64,000 nt of DNA from Halostreptopolyspora alba (lineage in GTDB: Bacteria; Actinomycetota; Actinomycetes; Streptosporangiales; Streptosporangiaceae): the NCBI GenBank assembly GCA_003725585.1, contig RJMB01000001.1, positions 124,001 to 188,000 on the forward strand. The letters are read 5' to 3'. The notes under the pieces are model-generated. The model was given only the letters and a program-made list of their open reading frames with translations, had not been told where the DNA came from and did no database searches. This document shows positions 8,197 through 16,618 of the stretch, in pieces (positions within the stretch are counted from its first letter, which is position 1; each line of letters begins with the position of its first letter). The translations under genes and the position numbers were made by a program.

Positions 8197-9432
8197 TCAC
8201 CCCGGGCTCTGGGTGCCCCATTCCACCAGCAGTACCGTCGCGTCGTCCTGGAGCCGGTCGTCCTGGTGCTCCAGGATGGTACGGACCAGGCGGCGTAGGG
8301 TCTCGGGTGCCGGCATCCCGTCGGCCTCGCGGCGGCTGAGGAAGTCGATGAAACGGTCCAGGCCGAACACCTCCCGGTTCGGGTTGCGGGCCTCGACAAC
8401 GCCGTCGGTGTAGCACACCAACCGGTCGCCGGGCTCCATCTGGTAGTGGCAGAGCGCGCCCGGGATCCCCAGTCCGAGCCCCATCGGCGCGCCGGCCCCG
8501 CCCTCGTCCAGTTCGGCGACGGAGCGGCCCTGCCGCAGCACCAGTGGTGGGTGGTGCCCCAGGTTCACCCACGACAACCAACCACTGCGGGTGTCCAGGG
8601 TGGCGAGGATGCCCGTGGTGAACCGCGGGGGATCGAACTGGTCGGCGATGGTCGCGTCGATCGTGTTCGCGATGGTGGTCAGGTCCCGTCCCTGACGGCG
8701 GCCGTTGCGAAACGTGGCCACGGCGACGGTGGCGACGAGCCCCGCGGCGAGGTCGTGCCCCATGGCGTCGAAGATCCCCAGATACAGCAGGTCGCCGTTC
8801 ACGCTGTAGTCGTAGGCGTCCCCGCCGACATCGTAGGCCGGTTCCAACATGGCGCTGACCACGAGATCACGGTGGGTCAGGGTGGGTGCGGGCAGCAGGT
8901 TCCACAGCACCTCGGCGGAGAGGGCCAACTGGTCAGTCTGCACCAGACAGGCGTGGGTGTCGTTCTTGCCGCGCTTGCTCGCGATCACCAGGGAGACGAG
9001 ACTGGCCAGCTGGTGTGCCAGGCGCTCGGAGGTCTGGTCGTCCTCGGGCAGGGTCACCCCGAGAACCCCGATACGCTCGGTTCCGATCAGCAGTGGGAGC
9101 CACAACCGGCGTGGTTCGTGGGGCTTCGGGCCGTCCGGGGTGTTCTCGGGTTCGGTGTCAGCGGCGCGGGCCGTCACGCTCTCGACCATGCGGAAGGCCC
9201 GCCCGGCCATGGTCGTGTCGATCCGGACCGGTTCGAGTGGCTCACCCCGGGCGTCGTGCTGGCCGGGCAGCGGGAACAGCCACTGGTACCTCAGGTCGGC
9301 CACGAAGACCATGCTCTCGTGGAGTCCCGCGCGGGCGGCCCAGGTGGCGACCGTGGGCGCGATCTCCTCGAACGAGATGTGGTGGCTGGCGCGCAGCAGG
9401 CCGTCCAGCGCCCGCTCTCCTCGGCTCGGCAC
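8197..9432 (-). CDS. GAF-PP2C (SpoIIE-type) serine phosphatase
   Basis: The 411-residue protein has a GAF-like sensor domain at about residues 15-165 and a PP2C/SpoIIE phosphatase domain at about 190-405. Metal-binding aspartates are visible in DVGGDAYDY, FDAMGHDLAAG and CYTDGVVEAR, and DDATVLLVEW closes the domain. Such proteins dephosphorylate anti-sigma-factor antagonists in the partner-switching systems common in actinobacteria. The GAF domain suggests a cytoplasmic signal input. No anti-sigma or antagonist gene is next to it. Confidence 0.9.
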   Translation of the reverse strand: MPSRGERALDGLLRASHHISFEEIAPTVATWAARAGLHESMVFVADLRYQWLFPLPGQHDARGEPLEPVRIDTTMAGRAFRMVESVTARAADTEPENTPDGPKPHEPRRLWLPLLIGTERIGVLGVTLPEDDQTSERLAHQLASLVSLVIASKRGKNDTHACLVQTDQLALSAEVLWNLLPAPTLTHRDLVVSAMLEPAYDVGGDAYDYSVNGDLLYLGIFDAMGHDLAAGLVATVAVATFRNGRRQGRDLTTIANTIDATIADQFDPPRFTTGILATLDTRSGWLSWVNLGHHPPLVLRQGRSVAELDEGGAGAPMGLGLGIPGALCHYQMEPGDRLVCYTDGVVEARNPNREVFGLDRFIDFLSRREADGMPAPETLRRLVRTILEHQDDRLQDDATVLLVEWGTQSPG

Positions 9433-9818
9433 GTGCCCCCCTCATCGTGAGTCCCCGGCCCTCGTGCCGTGCGTGTCCCTCACCGGCGCGCCGAGGGATG
9501 TGCCCGGTAGCGGCCCCCGGAATCGGCGCCCATCCCTGTCTCCATAGTGCGCCCGCGACGCGTCAAGCGACAGTGACATGGGAAGTTCTAGATCGAGGAA
9601 TGGCGTGGGCGTGACCCCCGGCCTGCGGGGACGGCGCGCGCTGGCGGGAACCCGGAACGATCGGTGGCGCGCCTCCACGGCCCCGGAGGGGGTGGGGTGG
9701 TGTGCCCACGGCTCCGCGAACCGGCCCGCGCCGGTCGGTGACCAGTGGCCCCTCCCGCGCGGACCCTCCTCCGGGCTCGGGGGCGGTGTGCCGTTGCCGG
9801 CACACCGCCAGTCGGGGC
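9433..9818. other. Intergenic region between phosphatase and secreted hydrolase genes
   Basis: No gene is supported in these 386 bases. A possible short minus-strand frame (about 45-78 codons) has no family resemblance. The only clear structure is the terminator hairpin at 9782-9809. Confidence 0.5.
9782..9809 (-). terminator. Terminator hairpin of the CocE-type hydrolase gene
   Basis: A perfect 12-bp inverted repeat (GGCGGTGTGCCG / CGGCACACCGCC) with loop TTGC lies 9 bp beyond the stop codon of the minus-strand hydrolase gene. Confidence 0.7.
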
Positions 9819-11414
9819 TCAGCCCAAGGGCACCGTCAACGCGGCGGAACCGTCCTCGGGGGAGGAGATCTCCACCCGCTCGCCCCGTTCACTGTCACCC
9901 GTGTAGCGCGGATCGTCGGTGTCCACCACCAGCGAGAGGTGGTGCCCCGGCGCGACGTCGCGGACCACGGACTGCAGGTCCACCTCCACCGTGGTGGGCT
10001 CGCCCGGAGTGGCGTCGCGCAGGCTGTAGGGCTTGTGCGTGAGCAGTTCCCCGGTGCCGTACGCCGTCGTGGCGTACAGGTAGAAGAACAGTGAGGTTTC
10101 CTCGGCCGTGGGCGTGACCTCCAATTCGACGCTGGGTGTCCCGCTCACGGTCGCGCCGTCGGGGTACTCCGGCCCGGCCCACACGCCGGCGCGGTCGCGG
10201 TTGACCAGCGGCAGGCTCACGCTGGTGGGCAGGTCCAGGAACTGGGTCAGCGCGCCGCTGGCGAGTATGGTCCCGCTGTGGGCCGTGGTGCCGGTGCCGG
10301 CGTCGATCGAGTAGCCCCACCCCGGCGCGGGCTCCTCGCTCATCCCTCCGGTGGGCTGCCAATGGGACATCGAGCGCTTCGGCTCCTCGAGGTAGCGGGT
10401 CTCGGTGTCCGCGGTGGCCGAGGGCCAGTCCGGGTAGGTACGCCACTCGCCGTTCTTGCTGTTCTCCCGCAGTTGGACCGGGTCCTCGGCGTCGATCCCG
10501 TTGTCCTCGCCCTTGAGGTGGTGGTCGAACCAGCGGGTCAGGTCCTCCCAGACGGGGTTGGGCAGCCCGGCGGCGCCGAACAGCTCGGGTGTGGAGTGGT
10601 CGCCGGGCGAGAGCATCATCCGCTTGTCGGTCTCCAGCTCCTCGTAGAACTCGGGAATCTGCTCGACCGGGAAGATGCCGTCGTTGTAGGGGTGAGCCAG
10701 CATCACGGCGGGGTCGTTGGCGTTGATCTGGTCGATCTTGGTGGCGGCGGAGCGCTCCGGTGCCATCTCCAGCACCGGCTCCACGTCGCCCTCCCGGTAG
10801 TGGTCGCGGGCCTCCTCCAGGGTCTCCCCGGGGGTTCCGGTCAGCTCACCGGCCAGTAGCAGGAGCTCGACCGCCTGGAAGTTGATCGTCTCGTTGGGGT
10901 ACAACGACGCTTCGAGGTCGGTCCAGCCGCTCATGGCGCCCACGGCGTCCACCCGCTCGTCGCTGGCCGAGGTGAGCAGGCTGATCCCGGCGCCGTAGGA
11001 GATGCCTCCCATCCCGATGGTCTCGGGGTCGGCGTCGGTGTTGTCCAGGGCCCAGTCGATGACGGCGCTCGCGTCGGCGGTGTCCTCCGGGCCGGCGACC
11101 TCGACCTCGCCCCCGGAGTCGTAGAAGCCGCGGGGGGTGTAGGCGACCACCTGGTAGCCCGACTCGTAGGCCAGCTTGGAGGCGGCACCGGTGAACCAGG
11201 ACGCGTGCGTGGACCACGCGGCCGGCAGGACCAGCAGGGGGTGGGGGCCGTCTGTCTCGGGGGTGACGCTGATAGCGCTGAGTTCGACGTCGCCCGATCC
11301 GGGGATCGTCTCGAAGGTGAGGGATGAGGAGGAGGCGTGGGCGGGGGGAGCGAGGGCTGTGGCGAGGGCCAGGGCGCTGAGCGCGCAACCGGCCGTCGTA
11401 CCAGTTCGACGCAT
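9819..11414 (-). CDS. Secreted CocE/X-Pro dipeptidyl-peptidase-type hydrolase
   Basis: The 531-residue protein begins with a signal peptide (MRRTGTTAG..., hydrophobic core, PPAHASS cleavage region) and is probably exported. The alpha/beta-hydrolase domain has a nucleophile motif GISYGA at Ser139, an acid candidate Asp245 (HPYNDGIFP) and His273 (GDHST). The C-terminal about 200 residues form the beta-rich domain typical of the CocE/S15 class. These enzymes cleave esters or X-Pro dipeptides; the substrate here is not known. A 20-bp inverted repeat in the promoter region suggests control by a TetR-like repressor not encoded next to it. Confidence 0.82.
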   Translation of the reverse strand: MRRTGTTAGCALSALALATALAPPAHASSSSLTFETIPGSGDVELSAISVTPETDGPHPLLVLPAAWSTHASWFTGAASKLAYESGYQVVAYTPRGFYDSGGEVEVAGPEDTADASAVIDWALDNTDADPETIGMGGISYGAGISLLTSASDERVDAVGAMSGWTDLEASLYPNETINFQAVELLLLAGELTGTPGETLEEARDHYREGDVEPVLEMAPERSAATKIDQINANDPAVMLAHPYNDGIFPVEQIPEFYEELETDKRMMLSPGDHSTPELFGAAGLPNPVWEDLTRWFDHHLKGEDNGIDAEDPVQLRENSKNGEWRTYPDWPSATADTETRYLEEPKRSMSHWQPTGGMSEEPAPGWGYSIDAGTGTTAHSGTILASGALTQFLDLPTSVSLPLVNRDRAGVWAGPEYPDGATVSGTPSVELEVTPTAEETSLFFYLYATTAYGTGELLTHKPYSLRDATPGEPTTVEVDLQSVVRDVAPGHHLSLVVDTDDPRYTGDSERGERVEISSPEDGSAALTVPLG

Positions 11415-11464
11415 CGGTGTTCCTCGGGTTGTTCTCGGGGGGTTGTGATGCGCACCACTTATTA

Positions 11465-11484
11465 ATCAGTAGTAACTTACTGAT
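11465..11484. promoter_or_regulatory. Inverted repeat operator candidate upstream of the CocE-type hydrolase
   Basis: ATCAGTA and TACTGAT are separated by six bases (GTAACT) about 50 bp before the hydrolase start. The surrounding bases are AT-rich (ATTAATCAGTAGTAACTT). The dyad size fits a TetR-type or similar dimeric repressor; the regulator is not identified. Confidence 0.5.
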
Positions 11485-11567
11485 GAGTAGGTGGGGGGTC
11501 AAGAGGGTGCTCGCCCCCGGGAGAGCGCCCGATCCGCGCCTCTGGCCCGCGCGTTCCCGGCACACCA

Positions 11568-11601
11568 CGAAGGGTGCCGCCCTCGGTGGCGACACCCTTC
11601 G
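11568..11601 (-). terminator. Terminator hairpin downstream of the MFS gene
   Basis: CGAAGGGTG and CACCCTTCG form a 9-bp stem, with further partial pairing (GCCGCC / GGTGGC) inside the loop. It lies 24 bp after the MFS stop on the minus strand. Confidence 0.6.
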
Positions 11602-11624
11602 CGGTGCTTGGGGCGGCGATACCG

Positions 11625-13052
11625 TCAGTACGGCGTGGCCCTCGTGTCCCTGGGAGGCGACGAGGGGGGATCGGGGCGCGAGGCGACGATGACACTCCTG
11701 GCCTCACGGTCGAAGTGCGGGCGACCGAGGAGCACGAACAGCCCGGCGATGATCATCATCGGCAACAGCGCGTACATCCCGGTCAGCAGGCTTCCGCCGT
11801 AGGCGTCGGAGATCGCGCCGACGACGAGGGGACCAAGGGCCCCACCCCCGACCACCAGGAAGTTCAGCACCGCGAACCCGATCCCGCGCGAGTTGGCGGC
11901 GACGACGTCGGCGATGGAGGCGAAGGTGTTCGGGATCGCGATCGAGGAGAAGAAACTCGACAACAGCACACAGGACATGAGCAACACGAGGTGGTCCATG
12001 GCCAGCGCGACGGCGAGCCAGGACCCCCCGACGAACAGGCCGACCCCGCTGGCGAGGAGGCGTCCGCCGCGCACGGAGCCGTGCATCTTGTCGCCGAGCC
12101 AGCCACCGAAGATGGCGCCCACGCAGGTCGCGGACAGGGTCACCAGGGAGCTCAGCGTGGACGCCTCACCGGGGGCGAGGGCGAAGTCGCGGTTCAGCAG
12201 GCTGGGAAGCCAGTAGTAGATGCCCTGAATTCCCAGAGTGAGAAGCGCCAGTCCCACACAGACGTGGCGGAGTGTGCGGACCTGCCAGATGTAGGCCAGC
12301 TGGGTGATGATCTTCGGGGGGTGTCCTGCACCCGGGGCGCGGTCGGGAGACGGCCCCGAGTCGGGCTCCGGAATGGGGAGCGGCTTGTTGGGGTCGCGGG
12401 CGATCACCTCGTCGAGGAAGCCCCGGACGGGCTCGCGGAGCCGCCAGCACAGCAGAGCGATGAGTAGACCGGGGACGACCATGCACGCGAAGGCCCACCG
12501 CCAGCCGAACGCCTGGCCGACCACACCACCGATGATGGTCCCGATCGAGATACCCGCGTAGGTGGTGAGGCGAACGTAGCCGAAGACCTTGGCCCGCGTC
12601 TTGGGTGGGTAGTAGTCGGCGAGCAGGCTGCTGGAGGCCGGGTTGTCGATGGTGTCGGCGGCTCCGAGGACCGCCCTGGTGACGAAGAAGACCGCGAAGA
12701 CCGGAGCGAGCGCCGAGCCCAGTGTGACCAACGACCACAGCGCCACGACGACGGCGATCAGCCCTGTTCGGTTGAACCGGTCGCTGACGTAGCCGGCCGG
12801 GATCAGAGCGACGGCGCCGAGGATGAGCGGCGCCGTCATGATCATGCCGCCCATGGTGTCGCTGAAACCCCATTCGGCCTGCAGCAGGGGTAACGCGCCC
12901 GAGGCGATGTAGGTCTCGATCCGGTCGGTGAGGCCCACCGCGAACAGGATGATCAACGGAGCCCATCCGAACGGGGCGTCCTCCCTGCCGGTGATCCCCT
13001 CCAGCGGGGCGACACCCAACCCGCGCCGCCCACGGGACGTCGTCTTCGTCAT
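11625..13052 (-). CDS. MFS transporter
   Basis: The 475-residue protein has 12 predicted membrane helices in two blocks, separated by a hydrophilic loop of about 45 residues (DPNKPLPIPEPDSGPSPDRA). The MFS loop 2-3 motif appears as GYVSDRFNRTGL, with a second-half counterpart GGWLGDKMHGSVRGG. The start is the ATG at 13052 because GAGGAG lies just upstream; longer upstream frames read through promoter sequence. The protein resembles the spinster-like or organic-anion branch of the MFS; the substrate is unknown. The MarR gene at 13368 lies upstream on the same strand and may regulate it. Confidence 0.88.
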   Translation of the reverse strand: MTKTTSRGRRGLGVAPLEGITGREDAPFGWAPLIILFAVGLTDRIETYIASGALPLLQAEWGFSDTMGGMIMTAPLILGAVALIPAGYVSDRFNRTGLIAVVVALWSLVTLGSALAPVFAVFFVTRAVLGAADTIDNPASSSLLADYYPPKTRAKVFGYVRLTTYAGISIGTIIGGVVGQAFGWRWAFACMVVPGLLIALLCWRLREPVRGFLDEVIARDPNKPLPIPEPDSGPSPDRAPGAGHPPKIITQLAYIWQVRTLRHVCVGLALLTLGIQGIYYWLPSLLNRDFALAPGEASTLSSLVTLSATCVGAIFGGWLGDKMHGSVRGGRLLASGVGLFVGGSWLAVALAMDHLVLLMSCVLLSSFFSSIAIPNTFASIADVVAANSRGIGFAVLNFLVVGGGALGPLVVGAISDAYGGSLLTGMYALLPMMIIAGLFVLLGRPHFDREARSVIVASRPDPPSSPPRDTRATPY

Positions 13053-13367
13053 GAGTGCTCCTCGAGGGACGGGAGGACACGTCCTCGGCATCGCGCTGCC
13101 CGACGTGCGGTTGGTCGCCAAATATATTCGGACCCCGAAATACCTGTCGCTAGGGGAACTCCCTGGAATTCCCACCGTTACCGGGCGGCTACGTCGCGGT
13201 GAACGCGGAAGACGGTTCACGACGACTCGACAGCGCGGTCAACGGGACGCGACGCCACTCCTCACGGCAGCGGCCGTACCGACGTCGGGCACGGGCACCA
13301 CACAGCCGCGTCGAACGACACACGAGAGCCGTGTCCCCCACGTGCCGGGGCTCGGAACTCAGGCTCG
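13053..13367. other. Intergenic region with promoter-proximal dyad
   Basis: No gene is supported in these 315 bases. On the minus strand, about 75 bp before the MFS start, there is an imperfect dyad TATTTCGG-GG-TCCGAATA (13125-13142). It is overlapped by AT-rich sequence with a TATATT element (13128-13123) that could be a -10 hexamer. It is a candidate operator for the nearby MarR protein. Confidence 0.45.
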
Positions 13368-13853
13368 TTACGAACCCGACCCGTGCTCGTACTCGGTGAG
13401 GACGTGGCGAACACGGTCCGACAACGGCCCGAGAAGCTCGGACAGCTCCTCAGGGGTCGGTGGGCGCACCCCTTCGAGCAGGGAGGAGCTCAGTTCGTCC
13501 ATGGCGGACTCCGCGCTCGTGAGCACCTCGCGTCCCCGCTCGGTCAGGTACAGGTCGACACTGCGGCGGTCACGTTCGCTGGAAACCCGCTTGACCAGAC
13601 CGAGCCGGGCGAGGCTGCTCGTCGTCTCGGAAAGCGTGGAGACCGCGACGATGGAGCGCGCGCGCAGCTCCGACATCGACACCGTTCCACGCCCCAGTCG
13701 GGCCAGCACGCTGTACTGAGCGAATCCGAGCGGCGGATCCAACTCCCCCAGCACCTGGCGCTGCAACTGGGCCACCCACGGTGCGACACGCATCAGGAAA
13801 CGCCCAAGTGCCGCACGGGCCTCAGCCTCGTGCTCCAGCGAAGTGTCCGACAC
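13368..13853 (-). CDS. MarR family transcriptional regulator
   Basis: The product has 161 residues from GTG 13853, which is preceded by GGGGAGG at 9 bases. The MarR domain is clear: dimerisation helix, recognition helix SIVAVSTLSETTSSLARLGLV and wing SERDRRSVDLYLTERGREVL. It lies upstream of and parallel to the MFS gene, with a 315-bp gap holding a dyad. MarR proteins commonly control drug or metabolite exporters of this kind, so control of the MFS gene is a reasonable inference. Confidence 0.9.
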   Translation of the reverse strand: MSDTSLEHEAEARAALGRFLMRVAPWVAQLQRQVLGELDPPLGFAQYSVLARLGRGTVSMSELRARSIVAVSTLSETTSSLARLGLVKRVSSERDRRSVDLYLTERGREVLTSAESAMDELSSSLLEGVRPPTPEELSELLGPLSDRVRHVLTEYEHGSGS

Positions 13854-14020
13854 CGTGCCCGGCCTCCCCGTCTCGCCCGTAATCAGCGAATACGAACGTG
13901 ACCACCCTACTTCGCGCCGAACCCCGCCAGTGACGCCCCGACCACCCACGCCACCGGGCCATGGCCGCCACGCCCCCGAACGTCCGGTACACTGGAACCA
14001 GCCGAAACACGGCTGTCCAC

Positions 14021-14093
14021 GGGGCTATGGCGCAGTTGGTAGCGCGCCTCCATGGCATGGAGGAGGTCTGGGGTTCGAATCCCCATAGCTCCA
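14021..14093 (+). tRNA. tRNA-Ala (anticodon GGC), copy 3
   Basis: This copy is identical to copy 2, with intact cloverleaf, anticodon GGC and G3:U70. The three copies share the preceding bases CCAC or CACG. It is followed by the double hairpin at 14157-14199, similar in layout to the sequence after copy 1. Confidence 0.97.
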
Positions 14094-14156
14094 CTCGACT
14101 CCGAGACGATCCTGCTCGCGCGTGACCGCGCTCGCCGGGTCGTCCCGTCGTTTCTT

Positions 14157-14199
14157 CTGGGGGCGACCCCCAGACCCTCGGTGCGGGGCTTCGCCCCGC
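14157..14199 (+). terminator. Double hairpin after tRNA-Ala copy 3
   Basis: Two short perfect hairpins follow each other: CTGGGGG-CGA-CCCCCAG (14157-14173) and GCGGGGC-TTC-GCCCCGC (14183-14199), preceded by TTTCTT. A decayed version of the same arrangement follows tRNA copy 1 at about 4960-5005. Confidence 0.65.
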
Positions 14200-14296
14200 G
14201 GGTTCGAGTGACGTCCCGTCAGGTCCACAGTTGTTGTCGCTGACCAAGCGAGTGCGTGACGGTCACCCGAAGTACACGGGCTTCGTCGGGGGTGGC

Positions 14297-14779
14297 TCAC
14301 TGGGGGCGAAGGGCGACGATGGGCACCCCGTGCTCCCGGTCGGCGCCCACTCGTTGGTATCCGGCGTCGGTACCGGCGACTTCCTGGCCGACCATCCGCA
14401 TCAGCGCGGCCGCGGTTCGGGGACGGCGGCGGGCGTACTCGGCGAGGCGGTGCCCCGACTCCGCGGTCGGCAGCGGGGACGCCGTCCCCGTGTAGTGGCG
14501 CCACCCCACCTGGAACCGCACCCGCGGCTCGGCGCGGATATTGCGGAACCACTGCGAACGTCCGCCGTAGCCGGAGGCGACCAAATACCCACCGGACTCC
14601 TCATGGCGTCCCACGACCTCCAGTACCACCTGGCGGGGCTTGCCGCTCCCGCGTCCGATGTGGGTCAGCAGCACGAACCTGCCGCCGAGGAGACCACCGA
14701 GCCCGAGCCGGTAGATCCAGATCGGCGCCCGGTACAGGGCACGCCGCGCGGCCGTACGCGGCGGCTGGGAGAGCGTCAC
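14297..14779 (-). CDS. Ddn-like F420-dependent nitroreductase family protein
   Basis: The 160-residue protein matches the deazaflavin-dependent nitroreductase (Ddn) family: basic N-terminal helix (ARRALYRAPIWIYRLGLG), core LLTHIGRGSGKPRQVVLEVV and GGRSQWFRNIRAEPRVRF. Family members bind the cofactor F420 and reduce quinones or other substrates at the membrane. It is the last gene of a three-gene unit after TetR and a membrane protein, with a 6-bp gap to the preceding gene. The physiological substrate is unknown. Confidence 0.9.
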   Translation of the reverse strand: MTLSQPPRTAARRALYRAPIWIYRLGLGGLLGGRFVLLTHIGRGSGKPRQVVLEVVGRHEESGGYLVASGYGGRSQWFRNIRAEPRVRFQVGWRHYTGTASPLPTAESGHRLAEYARRRPRTAAALMRMVGQEVAGTDAGYQRVGADREHGVPIVALRPQ

Positions 14780-14785
14780 GGTCGG

Positions 14786-15334
14786 TTACCCCTTCTCGAA
14801 TAGCAGATGGGCCAGCAGCAGTTTGATCAGCAGTACCGGGACGAACCAGGCCAGCTCGGTGGGCACGGCGGTGAGGGTGGCCACCACGGTCAGGGCGAGA
14901 GCGGCCATGGCGAAGGCGGTGGGGCGCCGTAGCCAGGCGGGAACAGCCAGCACCACCGCGGCGCTGCCCGTCACGGTCCCGTAGCTGAGACCGGCCGCCG
15001 CCCAGCCGAAGCCGGGAACCACCAGGGCCAGCAGGAACGGTTGGACGTGGCAGGCGACGAAGGTGAAGTGGTGCCGTGCGGTGCGGCCGGGGCGGTGCCA
15101 CCAGCGCTTCGCCGTGGCGGTGGCGTTGGCCACCGCGCCGCCGTAGAGGTCGAGGGCCACCGCGGCGATCACCAGCAGCCCCAGCACCGACAGCCCTCCG
15201 CCGGCCGCGGCGGCGGCGACCGAGAGCGCGGCGCCCGCGAGGGAGGTCCCGTAGCACAGGAGGCGCTCCCCCGTGTTCGCGCCCGGCCCGATCAGGCGGG
15301 CGTCGAGCCGGCCCAGCGCGGAGGGAACGGCCAT
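14786..15334 (-). CDS. Multi-helix membrane protein in the TetR operon
   Basis: The 182-residue protein has five or six hydrophobic segments, at about 25-45, 48-66, 92-110, 117-135, 140-158 and 160-178. I do not recognise a named family. It starts 3 bp after the TetR stop and ends 6 bp before the Ddn-like gene, so all three are cotranscribed and probably repressed by the TetR protein through the palindrome at 15953. Confidence 0.8.
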   Translation of the reverse strand: MAVPSALGRLDARLIGPGANTGERLLCYGTSLAGAALSVAAAAAGGGLSVLGLLVIAAVALDLYGGAVANATATAKRWWHRPGRTARHHFTFVACHVQPFLLALVVPGFGWAAAGLSYGTVTGSAAVVLAVPAWLRRPTAFAMAALALTVVATLTAVPTELAWFVPVLLIKLLLAHLLFEKG

Positions 15335-15337
15335 GGT

Positions 15338-15943
15338 TCACGCCTCCTTCCGGCGGCGTAGGCCCTCGACGCATACCTCGAGGATCGGCTCGGCCAGCTC
15401 GGTGATCGGCAGCCGAGGCTCCAGCAGCCACTGGAGCAGGCAGCCTTCGACCGCACCGACGATCACGGTCGCGTGGTGCTGCCCAACTCCCTGGCGGACG
15501 GTGCCCTCGGCCTCGGCCTCGCGCAGCAGCTCGGCGATCACCGTCCGGTACTCGCTGTAAACACTGGGCATGTCCAGGGGAAGCTGACTCTGCGCGCGGC
15601 CGCTCGACCACAGGTCGAGCAGGATATGGGCGAGTTCCGGGTCCTCGGCCAGCGCCGCCAGCACTGAGCGCACCAGGGAGCCGAGCCGTTCCAGTGGCGG
15701 CCCCGTCCCCTCGCGCGCTCGCTGGAGCACAGTCCGCGAACGCGCCGCGAACGCCTCGAAAGCGGCGCTGAGCAGGGCGTCTCGACTGTCGAAGTAGAGG
15801 TAGACGCTGCCCTTGCCGATATCGGCTTCGCGGGCGACGTCGTCGATGCGCGTTGCGGCGAACCCCTTGCGGGCGAAGACGCGCACAGCGGCCGCGAGGA
15901 TCTCCTCCCGCCGCGCGCTCCGGTCCACTCTCTTCGGCGTCAC
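15338..15943 (-). CDS. TetR family transcriptional regulator
   Basis: The 201-residue protein has the TetR N-terminal helix-turn-helix (RREEILAAAVRVFARKGFAA, then IDDVAREADIGKGSVYLYFDSRDALL). The rest is a helical ligand-binding domain. The GTG at 15943 is preceded by GGAGGAAGC. The gene begins a three-gene operon and sits 10 bp downstream of a perfect 28-bp palindrome, which is almost certainly its operator, giving negative autoregulation. Confidence 0.93.
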   Translation of the reverse strand: MTPKRVDRSARREEILAAAVRVFARKGFAATRIDDVAREADIGKGSVYLYFDSRDALLSAAFEAFAARSRTVLQRAREGTGPPLERLGSLVRSVLAALAEDPELAHILLDLWSSGRAQSQLPLDMPSVYSEYRTVIAELLREAEAEGTVRQGVGQHHATVIVGAVEGCLLQWLLEPRLPITELAEPILEVCVEGLRRRKEA

Positions 15944-15952
15944 GCTTCCTCC

Positions 15953-15980
15953 TATTATGACTGACTGGTCAGTCATAATA
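15953..15980. promoter_or_regulatory. 28-bp perfect palindrome, TetR operator
   Basis: TATTATGACTGAC and GTCAGTCATAATA are exact reverse complements of 13 bases with two bases between. The inner TGACTGAC...GTCAGTCA is the form expected for AcrR/QacR-type TetR operators. It lies immediately before the TetR ribosome binding site, so bound protein would block transcription of the operon. Confidence 0.85.
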
Positions 15981-16144
15981 ATGGGGGTTCCGCCCTCGCT
16001 CAAGACCACCTCCACTCACTGTCTCCCCGCCCCTCGCCCCGGGATCCGGATCCCGCCCCCGGGCAGGCCCTACGCGCCACTGAGCGAGTTCACACCCGCG
16101 CGAGCAGGAGACCCCGCGGCCGATTCGCGACGGCGCTTGCCCTG

Positions 16145-16160
16145 ACGTTGGCGGCAACGT
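16145..16160. promoter_or_regulatory. MerR operator dyad
   Basis: ACGTTG-GCGG-CAACGT is a perfect 6-bp dyad ending 14 bp before the MerR start. MerR-type activators bind such a dyad inside a promoter with a long spacer; the -35 and -10 elements could not be placed with confidence. Confidence 0.6.
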
Positions 16161-16174
16161 TTAGCGTCCGAGTT

Positions 16175-16618
16175 ATGCGAATCGGCGAGCTTGCCCAACG
16201 CGTTGGCACGACGACCCGTGCCCTGCGGTTCTACGAGTCCCAGGGGCTGCTTCGAGCGAAGCGTTCGGCGAACGGCTACCGGGAGTACGACGAGAACGAC
16301 TACCGGCTGGTCAACGAGATCCTGACGCTACAGACCGTCGGGTTCAGTCTGGAGGACACCCGGCCGTTCATCGAGTGCCTGCGTACCGGGCATGAGACCG
16401 GCGACTCCTGTGTCGATTCGATCCAGGTCTACCAGCGCAAACTCGCGGAGGTGGACGCCTTCCTCGATCGGCTGGGCTCGGTGCGCGCGAACCTGGCGGC
16501 CAAGCTGGACGCCGCTCTGGCGCGCCAGGCCGGGCCGTGCGTCGTCCCGGACCCAAACGATCGCGCCGCCAACGAAGTAAGGAGTTTGGATGCCTCTGAC
16601 CAGCAGCGTTCCCGGTGA
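16175..16618 (+). CDS. MerR family transcriptional regulator
   Basis: The 147-residue protein starts with the MerR helix-turn-helix (MRIGELAQRVGTTTRALRFY, then ESQGLLRAKRSANGYREYDE) and continues with the dimerisation helix. Three cysteines (in FIECLRTG, GDSCVDSI and GPCVVPD) leave open a redox- or thiol-sensing role. Its last 29 bases overlap the start of the thioredoxin gene, so the two are translationally linked. The regulator probably controls its own operon through the dyad at 16145. Confidence 0.9.
   Translation: MRIGELAQRVGTTTRALRFYESQGLLRAKRSANGYREYDENDYRLVNEILTLQTVGFSLEDTRPFIECLRTGHETGDSCVDSIQVYQRKLAEVDAFLDRLGSVRANLAAKLDAALARQAGPCVVPDPNDRAANEVRSLDASDQQRSR

Noticed and set aside
14157..14199. 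Hairpin repeats after the tRNAs as CRISPR repeats
   Set aside because: Only short, single hairpins are present, with no regular spacer-repeat alternation and no cas genes.
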